A DNA stretch of 12,884 nt from CBDULQ01 sp965368115 (lineage in GTDB: Bacteria > Pseudomonadota > Gammaproteobacteria > SZUA-229). A program made the position numbers and the translations under genes. Shown piece by piece: positions 5,483 to 12,884 of this stretch (position 1 is the first letter of the stretch; every line of letters starts with the position of its first letter). Below the pieces are notes generated by a model. The model did not search any database, had not been told where the DNA came from, and saw only the letters and a program-made list of their open reading frames with translations. The DNA is taken from contig CBDULQ010000092.1 of NCBI GenBank assembly GCA_965368115.1, positions 1 through 12,884 of the forward strand. The letters are read 5' to 3'.

Positions 5483-7261
5483 AGTTTTTTGCCGGCGGCG
5501 TTTGTGGCGGTGCCGTGCGCGCGGTTGGGCTCGGCGGTCTTTGCGTTTGAGTAACAGGTGGATTTTTCGCCACACAAACGAATCCGGTTCGTCTTCGTAG
5601 GTCATGACGTAGTTCAGGGTGTGCAGGTCGTTGACCATCCATTTCATGCTGCGCTCGGCCACCGGCAGGCCGCAGAACAGGAGCTGATCGCCGGGTTTGA
5701 TGGCGATGTCGTCGGTGGGCATGAGCAGGACCTTGCTGTCCCGTTTCAATAACAGGGCGACGCATTTCAGGCGCTGTTCGCGTGCACGCGGGTCCTGCAG
5801 CAGGTTGCCGACCCGAATTGCACGACCCAGTTGCAGGGTTTTGTGTAGAGCGCGGGTGTCCTGGGTGTTGATGTTGATGGTCCATATATTGGGGCGCATC
5901 TCACCGATAACGCCGCTGAGTCGGCTGACGGTGATATTGGCCCATTCCGCATCCTGGTGTCGGGCCTTGTTGAGAAACGGTAACAGCAGCGGAGAGGTGA
6001 GCAGGGTGCGAATCTTGCGTGCGATAATGTCGCTGGGCTGCATCACCAGGTTGGCTTCAGTGGCATGGAACAGCTTGCTGTTGGTTTTTTTGTTCTGTCG
6101 GGCGACGACGAAGATATCCGGATTGATCTGTCGCGCCGTCATCACAATGGACAGGTTGTTGGAGTCATTATTGGAGCCGGAAATGATACCGGCGGCTTTT
6201 TCGACGCCGGCCAGGCGTAGTGTGTGTTCGTCGAAACCGGTGCCGATGATGAAATCGCTTTCGCTGTTTTCCTGGCGGGTGAAGAATTCGTCACGGCGCC
6301 TTTCCACCGGGTCGATCACCGTAACCGGGATATTGTGTTTGATCAGGTGCTGGTGCAGGCCCTGTCCGAAACGACCGTAACCGCAAATAATCCAGCGTCC
6401 CTGATTGAGATAGATCGGATTGGTTAGCTGGGTTGCCGGCTTGCCGGTCAGCCAGTCATACAACAAATGCAAGGACGGCGAGTGCATGGCCATACCGAAT
6501 ACATTGGCGAAAGTATCGAAAGGATTGATGATGTAGTCGGTACCGAATGACAGCATGTTTTTTTCGTACTCCGCCAGTTCGGAGCGGCAGATGACCTTGA
6601 TGTTCGGATTCAGCAGTTTCGCGGAGATGGCGATTTTAAGATTGGTCTCGTCGGATGCGGTCACCGCAATCACCGCCGCGCATTGTCGATGTTCCAGGCC
6701 GGCCATGATTAGTTGTTCGGGATCGCGTGCATCACCACCGATACTCGGTACCGGGACGGGGAATTCCATCAATGGAATGGTCTTGACTTTCTGTTCATCC
6801 TGTTCGATCACGACCGTGCGAATATTGCGCTCTGTCAACGCATGAGCGAGGGCGACGCCGGTTTCGCCGAAACCACAGACCAGGATAAAAGGCTCGTGAA
6901 TTTTACGAATATCGCGCGCGTAAGATGCGCGACGCATCACCGATTTGAATGTCGGGTCCTGTATCAGCGATAGAATTTTACCCAGCGCATAGAACCAGCA
7001 AATCACCGTGACATAGATGGTGATCAGGGCCCACATACGTTGCGGAGCACTCAGTGGGTAGGGGATTTCTCCAAAGCCGATGGTGGTGGCGGTGTAACTG
7101 ACGAAATAAAACGCGTCGAAAAAGCTCATGTTCCACGGGTTGCCGTCCGCGTCGACACCCGGTGTCAGGACAAGACCGAGAATGGTGATGCCATAGCCGA
7201 CCACCAGCGCCATGAATGGCGCGCGCATCTGTCGTAGGACCAGTGATGTGACCACAGTCAT
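5480..7261 (-). CDS. Two-TM potassium channel-like protein with two RCK (TrkA-N) domains
   Basis: The protein has 593 residues. TM1 is at about 16-33, a pore loop with filter TTIGFGE at 59-65, and TM2 at about 76-100: the Ion_trans_2 layout. Two Rossmann-type RCK/TrkA-N domains follow, with nucleotide-binding glycine motifs GFGETG (130-135) and GYGRFG (294-299). A TrkA-C-like segment (IKPGDQLLFCG) comes near the end, then a very basic tail of about 20 residues. Having both RCK domains in one chain matches GsuK- and BK-type channels, in which they gate the pore in response to nucleotides or ions. The filter differs from the canonical TVGYGD: Val, Tyr and Asp are replaced by Ile, Phe and Glu, so selectivity may be altered. 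The ATG at 7261 has an AGGGTG site 8 bases upstream. It lies 19 bases after a small membrane-protein gene, probably in one transcript. Confidence 0.9.
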   Translation of the reverse strand: MTVVTSLVLRQMRAPFMALVVGYGITILGLVLTPGVDADGNPWNMSFFDAFYFVSYTATTIGFGEIPYPLSAPQRMWALITIYVTVICWFYALGKILSLIQDPTFKSVMRRASYARDIRKIHEPFILVCGFGETGVALAHALTERNIRTVVIEQDEQKVKTIPLMEFPVPVPSIGGDARDPEQLIMAGLEHRQCAAVIAVTASDETNLKIAISAKLLNPNIKVICRSELAEYEKNMLSFGTDYIINPFDTFANVFGMAMHSPSLHLLYDWLTGKPATQLTNPIYLNQGRWIICGYGRFGQGLHQHLIKHNIPVTVIDPVERRRDEFFTRQENSESDFIIGTGFDEHTLRLAGVEKAAGIISGSNNDSNNLSIVMTARQINPDIFVVARQNKKTNSKLFHATEANLVMQPSDIIARKIRTLLTSPLLLPFLNKARHQDAEWANITVSRLSGVIGEMRPNIWTININTQDTRALHKTLQLGRAIRVGNLLQDPRAREQRLKCVALLLKRDSKVLLMPTDDIAIKPGDQLLFCGLPVAERSMKWMVNDLHTLNYVMTYEDEPDSFVWRKIHLLLKRKDRRAQPRARHRHKRRRQKT

Positions 7262-7280
7262 GGCGGATACACCCTGGCGA

Positions 7281-7664
7281 TCAGTGGCGCATCATCGCGG
7301 TTTCGATGATCAGTAACACCACGGAAATAATATTCGCCAGCATGGCGCCGCCGCTGAGTGAAACAATGATGGCGACGACATCGGGCGTCAGTCCGGTATG
7401 ACTGACATGCACTGCATAGGTCCAGACGATGGAAGCGGAGATCAGCTGCACCATGGCGACCAGACTGGTGGCCAGCAACATGGCGCCCATTTGTGAGCGG
7501 TCGCCGAATTTGAGTATGGTGGCGATCAGGTTAACCAGCACCACCGCATAGAGTTCGAACACATTATGGTGATTCGGATTATCCACTTCGCCCATGAAGA
7601 AACCGAAGTTCAGGGTGAGGGCCAGGATCATGAAGAAACTGAAGACGACTTTTTCGCGATTCAT
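7281..7664 (-). CDS. Four-helix inner-membrane protein, DUF6394-like
   Basis: This 127-residue integral membrane protein has four predicted helices, at about 6-24, 37-52, 60-88 and 94-123. The opening MNREKVVFSFFMILALTLNFG and the FMGEVDNPNHHNVFELYAVVLVNLIATILKFGDR block resemble what I remember of DUF6394; that match is from memory and unverified. The loop with D-N-P-N-H-H between helices 1 and 2 is the most polar conserved-looking part. No enzymatic motif is visible. An AGGGT ribosome site precedes the ATG by 7 bases. It sits between dapE (68 bases upstream) and the channel gene (19 bases downstream) on the same strand, so it may be an accessory subunit or regulator of the channel; this is inferred from position only. 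Confidence 0.8.
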   Translation of the reverse strand: MNREKVVFSFFMILALTLNFGFFMGEVDNPNHHNVFELYAVVLVNLIATILKFGDRSQMGAMLLATSLVAMVQLISASIVWTYAVHVSHTGLTPDVVAIIVSLSGGAMLANIISVVLLIIETAMMRH

Positions 7665-7732
7665 TTTTATACCCTTTTTTATCGCTCGTTACAGGACGAG
7701 TCTAGTTGATTCGGCGCTGGTTGCGCTGCGTT

Positions 7733-8863
7733 TCAGCAGAGCAGGTTTTCCATGATTTTTTCGTAACACAGTGACAACTGATCGAGATCGTCGGCTTTGA
7801 CATGCTCATTGATCTTGTGAATGGTTGCATTCAGAGGGCCCAGTTCGATCACCTGTGCACCGGTCGGTGCAATGAAACGACCATCGGAGGTGCCGCCGGC
7901 GGTCGATAGTTCGGTTTCGTAACCGCAGACTGTGTGAATCGCCTTGCAGGTGGCATCGACCAGTTCGCCGGCCGGTGTCAGGAAAGGCTTGCCGGACAGG
8001 CTCCATTCGATGTCGTAATTCAGTGCGTGTTTGTCGAGCACGGCTTCGATGCGTTCGCGCAGCTGGTCATGAGTGACTTCGGTGGAGTAGCGCAGGTTGA
8101 ACAGTACATGCAGGTCGCCGGGAATGACATTATTGGCGCCGGTGCCGGCATTGATGTTGGAAATCTGAAACGTGGTTGGCGGAAAAAATTCATTGCCCTG
8201 ATCCCATTCGATGGATGCCAGTTCCGCCAGTGCCGGTGCGGCGCGATGAATTGGATTGTCGGCCAGATGCGGGTAGGCGACGTGGCCCTGTTGACCATGA
8301 ACCACCAGGGTACCGGAAAACGAACCGCGTCGGCCGTTCTTGACGACATCGCCCAGTTTGTCGGTGCTCGAGGGCTCGCCGACCAGACAGTAATCGATTT
8401 TTTCCTGGCGTGTTTCGAGATGGTCGACCACTTTCACCGTGCCGTCGATGGCCGGGCCTTCTTCGTCGCTGGTAATCAGAAAACCGATCGACCCGCGATG
8501 ATCCGGGTGTTTGTCGATGAAGCGCTCGCAGGCGGTGACCATTGCCGCAAGGCTGCCTTTCATGTCGGCGGCACCGCGTCCGTAAAGCAGGCCTTCGTCA
8601 TTGACCTCGGGTTTGAACGGATCACTTTGCCATTGCTCGACCGGACCGGTGGGAACCACGTCGGTATGGCCGGCAAACGCGAACAGGGGTGCGGTATCGC
8701 CACGGCGTGCCCAGAAATTATCCACTTCGCCGAAACGTAGCGGCTCGAGTTTGAAACCGAGCGCCTGCAGGCGTTGCATCATCAGTTGCTGGCAGCCCTG
8801 GTCGTCGGGTGTGACGGATGGGCGGGAAATGAGATCGATGGCGAGCTGGATGGTATCAGACAT
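7733..8863 (-). CDS. dapE: Succinyl-diaminopimelate desuccinylase
   Basis: DapE hydrolyses N-succinyl-L,L-diaminopimelate to L,L-diaminopimelate and succinate, in the succinylase branch of lysine and peptidoglycan precursor synthesis in the cytoplasm. The 376-residue length is typical of the family. All dinuclear zinc and catalytic residues are at the expected positions: His66 and Asp68 in GHTDVV, Asp100 in RGAADMKG, Glu134 (general base) and Glu135 in SDEEG, Glu163 in GEPSS, and His349 in NATIHKINEH. The dimerisation domain in the middle of the chain is complete. The start codon has only a weak ribosome site, but the N-terminal sequence begins as in other DapE proteins. A perfect TATAAT box 28-40 bases upstream suggests its own promoter. 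No clear terminator separates it from the membrane-protein gene downstream. Confidence 0.97.
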   Translation of the reverse strand: MSDTIQLAIDLISRPSVTPDDQGCQQLMMQRLQALGFKLEPLRFGEVDNFWARRGDTAPLFAFAGHTDVVPTGPVEQWQSDPFKPEVNDEGLLYGRGAADMKGSLAAMVTACERFIDKHPDHRGSIGFLITSDEEGPAIDGTVKVVDHLETRQEKIDYCLVGEPSSTDKLGDVVKNGRRGSFSGTLVVHGQQGHVAYPHLADNPIHRAAPALAELASIEWDQGNEFFPPTTFQISNINAGTGANNVIPGDLHVLFNLRYSTEVTHDQLRERIEAVLDKHALNYDIEWSLSGKPFLTPAGELVDATCKAIHTVCGYETELSTAGGTSDGRFIAPTGAQVIELGPLNATIHKINEHVKADDLDQLSLCYEKIMENLLC

Positions 8864-8897
8864 GAAATAACCGAGTTTATATTAACTGAAAAGCGGC

Positions 8898-8926
8898 ATT
8901 ATAACCCGGTCGTGACCGCTGATCAG
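8898..8926 (-). promoter_or_regulatory. Likely sigma-70 promoter of dapE
   Basis: On the minus strand, TATAAT (8903-8898, perfect -10) lies 17 bases from CTGATC (8926-8921), a poor -35 with three consensus matches. The predicted start is near 8891, giving a leader of about 28 bases. A 12-bp perfect palindrome covers the -35 region. Confidence 0.5.
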
Positions 8927-8928
8927 CG
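8917..8928. promoter_or_regulatory. 12-bp perfect palindrome over the dapE -35 region
   Basis: CGCTGATCAGCG is a perfect palindrome that covers the candidate -35 box of dapE, 19 bases past the end of the coiled-coil gene. It could be an operator half-site pair; no known regulator motif is recognised. No T-run follows on either strand at terminator distance. Confidence 0.3.
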
Positions 8929-8946
8929 CTAATTTTGGCCGCCGGC

Positions 8947-10200
8947 CTAGCTGCCGTCACCGTGCATGGCTTCATACATGGCCAGGTATTCTTTTTCCAT
9001 GGAGGTGAACTCGTCCTGCAGCTTGGCGTATTCCACATCTTTCTTGATGATTTCTTCTTCCAGCTGTTTAACGCGCTGCTTCAGTTCCTCGTCGGCGCCG
9101 GCATCGGCAGCGGCCGGTTCTGCACCGGCATCGCCGCTATGTTCGAGTTGCTCCTTGAGGTGTTCGTTTTCTTCTTCCAGTATGGTGATGCAGCCCATCA
9201 TCTCTTCACTGGTGCGCGTGAACGACGCCAGCGTGGTGCGTAGTTTTTCCGCCTGTGCCGCCTCCAGTTGCAGGTCGTCAATGACGGTCTGCAACTCGTT
9301 AATCTGTTCGGCCTGTTTATCCATGACTTCCTTCATCTGGCCCAGGTCCGGTGAGCCATTGTCGTCAGCGCTCTCTCCAGTGCCGGCGATCTGATCTTCG
9401 AGCTTGTCCACTTCGTCCTGCAGTCGGGTGTTTTCCAGTTCCAGTACTTCCATGCACATTCTGGAATCGGTGAGCTGGCGTTCCAGTGTATCCATCTGGG
9501 CGCGCAGGGCCTCAAGTTCATCCGAACCTTCAGGGAAATGACCTTCCGCATCCTTGACGGATTTACGTAGACTGCTGAGAATATTTTCCTGTTCGTAAAT
9601 GATGTCTTTCAGTTTATTGACTTCACCATCGATCTTCTTGCCCTGGGCTTCGATGTAAAAAACCTTTTCACTGGACTCTTTTCGAGTGGCGACACTTTCT
9701 TCCTGAATGACCTGTGTCTCGACCTGGTGGCTGCCGAAACTGTCCAGGACTTCGCGCATGCCCCGATAGATACTGTCCCAGAACACGTGCTCGTTTTCAT
9801 GATGCTCCGCGGCATCCCGTTCCAGCTGCAGAAACCTCTGTCGTGCTTCCAGTAGCTGTTGCGGAGTAATCGTATCATCTGCCGGAGGCGTGTCAGGGTT
9901 TTCGTTTGCGTCGCCGCTTGCGTCTGTCGCTTCGGTTTGCGCCTCCAGCACTGCTGCATCGCCACCGTCGGCGCGATTGTTTTCCATGCCGTTGCGTGCT
10001 TCGTTGCGTAACAGTTCCTGTTCGAGAAATTGCGCGTAACTGGTGGAATTGCCGCTTGCCACCGGTTCATCTTCGGTCTCGGGTTCATCGGCCGTCCGTG
10101 CTCGCAGTTTGATGAGGTAGTACACCAGAAACAGGGTGGCACCGAGCAGGATGATCAGAAATTCGGCGACAAACAGTAAATAGATGGACGGGATGAACAT
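8947..10200 (-). CDS. Membrane-anchored coiled-coil protein of unknown function
   Basis: The protein has 417 residues. One hydrophobic helix at about 6-30 is followed by KLRAR; by the positive-inside rule this places the rest of the chain in the cytoplasm. Residues 35-110 form an acidic, low-complexity linker rich in E, D, A and N. From about 113 the sequence is mostly heptad-rich coiled coil in several segments (roughly 113-140, 185-225, 228-275, 288-360 and 375-410), broken by short Gly/Asp/Pro-rich linkers. The C-terminus EYLAMYEAMHGDGS may be a conserved tail. No enzymatic motif is visible and I do not recognise the family. It starts 11 bases after the stop of the VWA gene, so the two are very likely one operon. 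The start has no strong ribosome site, which also suggests coupling to the upstream gene. Confidence 0.85.
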   Translation of the reverse strand: MFIPSIYLLFVAEFLIILLGATLFLVYYLIKLRARTADEPETEDEPVASGNSTSYAQFLEQELLRNEARNGMENNRADGGDAAVLEAQTEATDASGDANENPDTPPADDTITPQQLLEARQRFLQLERDAAEHHENEHVFWDSIYRGMREVLDSFGSHQVETQVIQEESVATRKESSEKVFYIEAQGKKIDGEVNKLKDIIYEQENILSSLRKSVKDAEGHFPEGSDELEALRAQMDTLERQLTDSRMCMEVLELENTRLQDEVDKLEDQIAGTGESADDNGSPDLGQMKEVMDKQAEQINELQTVIDDLQLEAAQAEKLRTTLASFTRTSEEMMGCITILEEENEHLKEQLEHSGDAGAEPAAADAGADEELKQRVKQLEEEIIKKDVEYAKLQDEFTSMEKEYLAMYEAMHGDGS

Positions 10201-10211
10201 GAGCGGCTCGG

Positions 10212-11666
10212 TTATTTTTTCTGCTTTCGCATTTTCATAAACAGGAAGACGTTGATGCCGATGAAAACGATCACCAGGTTGACGACGACGAAAATGATCA
10301 GCGAGCGGGTGAAATTGTCATCCGGTTCAGGTTCCGGCTCTACTTCAGCCGGCGGCGCTTCGGCAGGTGCTTCTACGCTCGGCGCTTCGGCTTCGGGTGG
10401 TGCTGGCGGCTCCGGTTCCGGTGGCGGATTTTTCGGGATGGCCGCGCGGAACGAGAAGAACTGCTGACGCTGGAATGTTTTGCTGCGAGCGATCACTGTG
10501 GCGGCATAAATGCCGTCCATGGTGGGCTTGAACAGGGTGATGAACATACCGTCTTCGTTGGCACTCTCTACCGGCAGGTTTTCGACCTGTCCGTCCGGGT
10601 GTTCGATTTCCAGGCTGATTTCCATACTGGCCAGCAGTTCATCCTGCTTGATGACTTCAGCGTCTTTCTCGAACCAGGTTTTGATGGTCAACTCGGGCAT
10701 GTAACTCTGGGTGTTGTATTCGAACAGGGTACGCAGTTTGACGTCGGCGACGATGTAGGCGCGGTTGTCGTCGTCGCTGAACAGAATTTTCCAGGCACCT
10801 TCCTGGGGATTGCTGATGGTAATCATGTCAAAACTGGACGACACGAACCACTTGATGCGATCGGACTTGAAAGTTGAATTGATGCGTTCGCCATCCGGTG
10901 TCTGCAGGTAAATCTGGCTCTGTTCGGTTTTCTTGTTGGCGATGATAGTGACTTCGCGAATGCTCGGATCGACGATGAATTCGTTTTCTGTCAACGGCAG
11001 CATGTCGGGTTGTTTGCTCTGTTCGAAAATTTGCGCGAACACCTTGTGCAGTGAGGCGTCATCGGCGGCCAGGGCATAGCGGCCGTCGGTAGCGTCGGCA
11101 ATTTCCTGCAGCAGGGTCTGGTCGGAACTGTCGGTAAAGGCGATGGTGTAGACCTTGATGCCGAGCGCTTTCAGTTGCGGCAACAGCTCATCGATGATGC
11201 GTTGTTTGAGGGCTTCGTTGCGTTGTGCGTCGCCCAGGTCCATCTTGCCGTCGGACATCAGTACCACGATGGGGTCGCGCGGGGCACGCTGGTCGTCACT
11301 GAGAATCTTGATGCTGCGAGCCAGTGCCGCATAGATGTTGGTGTAGACACCTTTCGAGGACACGCGGTCGGTGGCGTTCAGGGCACGTTGAATATTCTGA
11401 TCGGAATCCAGCGGGGTGAGGAAGGTGATCGGGTAGGCATTGTCACTGAAGCTCATCACACTGAGGCGGTCGCGATCACCGAGCAGGTTGATGAACAGTT
11501 TGCCCGCCGGTTTACGCAGTTCGCGGGGATCGGTCTTTTTCATGCTACCGGAACTGTCCATCACCACCACCGCATCCAGCGGCGGTTTATCTTCGGCACG
11601 GGCCAACGGCCCGAGCGCCAGGGCGCCGAGCAGGAAGGTGACGATCAGATACAGGTTCAACCGCAT
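10212..11666 (-). CDS. Periplasmic von Willebrand A protein with C-terminal membrane anchor
   Basis: The protein has 484 residues. A signal peptide (1-24, cut after LARA) is followed directly by a VWA domain at about 30-215. The metal-ion (MIDAS) site is intact: D37-x-S39-x-S41 in DSSGSM, Thr109 in GVYTN, and Asp139 in MSDG. Next come about 200 residues with beta-rich, extracytoplasmic features, then a Pro/Glu/Ala-rich linker (about 410-450), one transmembrane helix (about 455-477) and a basic tail KMRKQKK in the cytoplasm. Such domains bind protein ligands through a divalent metal; the ligand here is unknown. A GGGG ribosome site lies about 5 bases from the ATG. The coiled-coil membrane protein follows after 11 bases. 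It is not obviously one of the Bat aerotolerance proteins, which have a different helix layout. Confidence 0.88.
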   Translation of the reverse strand: MRLNLYLIVTFLLGALALGPLARAEDKPPLDAVVVMDSSGSMKKTDPRELRKPAGKLFINLLGDRDRLSVMSFSDNAYPITFLTPLDSDQNIQRALNATDRVSSKGVYTNIYAALARSIKILSDDQRAPRDPIVVLMSDGKMDLGDAQRNEALKQRIIDELLPQLKALGIKVYTIAFTDSSDQTLLQEIADATDGRYALAADDASLHKVFAQIFEQSKQPDMLPLTENEFIVDPSIREVTIIANKKTEQSQIYLQTPDGERINSTFKSDRIKWFVSSSFDMITISNPQEGAWKILFSDDDNRAYIVADVKLRTLFEYNTQSYMPELTIKTWFEKDAEVIKQDELLASMEISLEIEHPDGQVENLPVESANEDGMFITLFKPTMDGIYAATVIARSKTFQRQQFFSFRAAIPKNPPPEPEPPAPPEAEAPSVEAPAEAPPAEVEPEPEPDDNFTRSLIIFVVVNLVIVFIGINVFLFMKMRKQKK

Positions 11667-11812
11667 GATGCCCCGCCAGGTGTCTGAATTATTATTGTGT
11701 CTGGTTCTAGAAAGTGGCGCTAAGCCCTTGTTTTTTGATTGTAGTACACATCCGCGACAATGTAGCCGGGGAGATATCCTGAATCCGAATTCCAGGGGCT
11801 TGCCGTTTGAAT

Positions 11813-12884
11813 TTACTGGTTGAGGTGCTCGATGATCGATTTGCGCAGGTTTTGCCAGGCGTTTTCGTCGATCAGTGGCCTGTTGTGGCAGTCGGTGATG
11901 TTGAAGATGTCCCGTGCTTCCTCGCCGGCAGTGGCGATTTTGGCGCTGTGGATACGCACGTTCTGTTCCACGAAGGCCTGGGCGATGCGTGCCAGCAGGC
12001 CGGGACGGTCGTTGGTGGTGATGTGCATCACCGTAACGTCCTGGTTGGGTAGCTGTTCGAAGCGTACCCGGGTCTGGACCTTGAAGTGCTTCTGCACCCG
12101 TGAAGCCGGGCGCGGTTCTTCCATTTCCCGGTCGGCGTCCGGCGCCAGTCGTTTGTTGAGGCGTTCGATGATTTCCTTGATGCGGAAGCCACCGGAAGGT
12201 AGCTGGCCGTCTTCTTCCAGCACCTTGAAGGATTCCAGCTTGTTGCCTTCATCGGTCGCCATCAGCTGGGCTTCGACGATGGTCAGGCCGAGCTGGTCCA
12301 GGGTGGAGGCGAGGCGGGCGAACAGGTCGTTCTGTTCCTTCGCGTAGATGAGAATTTCGATGTGGCCCTTGTCGCCGATTTCCGCCGCCACCATGGGGAG
12401 CGGGCGATTGCCCCAGCGCAGGATCAACTCGGTATGCCAGCGCACCTGGTAGGGTGAATGGTGGAGGAAATAGTCGTCGGTGAAATGCTGCCACAGGGCG
12501 TTGACCCGGTCCGGCATGTAACCGGCCTTGGTGAGCAGGCGCTGCGCGTAGGTGCGGGTGTGGTGCACCGCGACTTCCCGGTTGGTGGGATTGTCCAGTC
12601 CGGCGCGCAGGGCGCTGGAGGTCTTGTGATAAAGATCGGCGAGCAGGCTGTCTTTCCAGGTGTTCCAGTGTTTCGGGTTGGTGCCGCGAATGTCGCAGAT
12701 GGTCAGCAGGTAGAGGTAATCCAGGTGCACCTGGTCGACGATCTGGCGTGCGAATTCGGACACCACTTCCGGGTCGCTGATGTCCTTGCGCTGGGCCACC
12801 ATCGACATCAGCAGGTGATAGCGCACCAGCCAGGCGACCAGTTCCGCATCTTCGCGCGGTAAACCGTGATCGATACAGAAATTC
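11813..12884 (-). CDS. glnD: [Protein-PII] uridylyltransferase / uridylyl-removing enzyme, C-terminal part
   Basis: The frame is open to the right edge, so the N-terminal nucleotidyltransferase domain lies outside; an internal GTG at 12826 is not the start. The visible 356 residues begin inside the HD hydrolase region (HGLPREDAELVAWLVRYHLLMS) and include the helical segment with LYLLTICDIRGTNPKHWN, a highly characteristic GlnD stretch. Two ACT domains follow, at about 174-222 (HIEILIYAKEQNDLFARLA) and 284-345 (VTVMHITTNDRPGLLARIA) of the visible part. GlnD modifies and demodifies PII proteins according to glutamine, which the ACT domains sense, and so controls nitrogen assimilation. The C-terminus looks complete. 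The next gene on the same strand starts 146 bases further on, with no convincing terminator between. Confidence 0.96.
   Translation of the reverse strand, partial: NFCIDHGLPREDAELVAWLVRYHLLMSMVAQRKDISDPEVVSEFARQIVDQVHLDYLYLLTICDIRGTNPKHWNTWKDSLLADLYHKTSSALRAGLDNPTNREVAVHHTRTYAQRLLTKAGYMPDRVNALWQHFTDDYFLHHSPYQVRWHTELILRWGNRPLPMVAAEIGDKGHIEILIYAKEQNDLFARLASTLDQLGLTIVEAQLMATDEGNKLESFKVLEEDGQLPSGGFRIKEIIERLNKRLAPDADREMEEPRPASRVQKHFKVQTRVRFEQLPNQDVTVMHITTNDRPGLLARIAQAFVEQNVRIHSAKIATAGEEARDIFNITDCHNRPLIDENAWQNLRKSIIEHLNQ

Noticed and set aside
5697..6380. A 227-residue open frame opposite the channel gene
   Set aside because: It is antisense shadow of the RCK domains, with low-quality composition and no start signals.
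7684..7701. A small hairpin (CTCGT / ACGAG) between dapE and the membrane-protein gene
   Set aside because: On the transcribed strand it is followed by A residues, not T residues, so it is not a terminator; the stem is only 5 bp.
7934..8740. A 268-residue open frame opposite dapE
   Set aside because: It is antisense to a gene with every catalytic residue in place, its translation matches no family, and there is no ribosome site or promoter.
11175..11687. A 170-residue open frame opposite the VWA gene
   Set aside because: It is an antisense shadow rich in His and Arg from codon complementarity, with no ribosome site.
11770..11812. An imperfect inverted repeat (CCTGGAAT / ATTCAGG) after glnD
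   Set aside because: The stem has a bulge and no T-run follows, so it is too weak to call a terminator.
1..12884. CRISPR arrays, insertion sequences, transposase or integrase genes
   Set aside because: I saw no regular direct repeats with unique spacers and no transposase or recombinase motif in any frame.

Overview
The window looks like chromosome of a gammaproteobacterium, judged from the housekeeping genes: a glnD with C-terminal ACT domains, a textbook dapE, and a tRNA-Arg(CCU) with its CCA encoded. I cannot name the genus. The left third (to about 5.0 kb) looks accessory and respiratory/envelope-related, and the right two thirds look like conserved chromosome. The two parts meet around a tRNA gene and a repeat-rich gene-free stretch.

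Left part (plus strand, 1-4544): a secreted repeat protein carrying eight Y-x4-D motifs (COG4315 / Lipoprotein_15 type, 5' end outside the window); a hairpin terminator; a monoheme c-type cytochrome lipoprotein; and an outer-membrane beta-barrel whose mature N-terminus carries its own CxxCH heme site. These are followed by an ECF sigma factor and its membrane anti-sigma factor, with overlapping stop and start codons. A bidirectional terminator separates them from a convergent gene for a small exported protein with two cysteines. The sigma gene and this convergent gene have the same promoter-like motif, GGAATAAA-N13-GYGTT, at identical spacing. This suggests an autoregulated ECF regulon that includes the small exported protein. 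Whether the cytochrome and porin genes belong to it cannot be seen here.

Middle (4982-5480): no protein gene. It holds the ECF-type promoter, a 5'-UTR hairpin, a 25-bp degenerate copy of the 3' end of a tRNA, a cloverleaf-like set of nested inverted repeats, and tRNA-Arg(CCU).

Right part (minus strand, read from the right edge): the 3' half of glnD (PII uridylyltransferase); a two-gene unit of a membrane-anchored periplasmic von Willebrand A protein and a membrane-anchored, probably cytoplasmic coiled-coil protein; dapE (lysine/peptidoglycan precursor synthesis) with its own likely promoter; a four-helix membrane protein resembling DUF6394; and a two-TM potassium-channel-like protein with two RCK/TrkA-N domains and an unusual TIGFGE filter. 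The VWA/coiled-coil pair and the heme-porin/Y-x4-D/ECF cluster are the two best candidates for undescribed systems.
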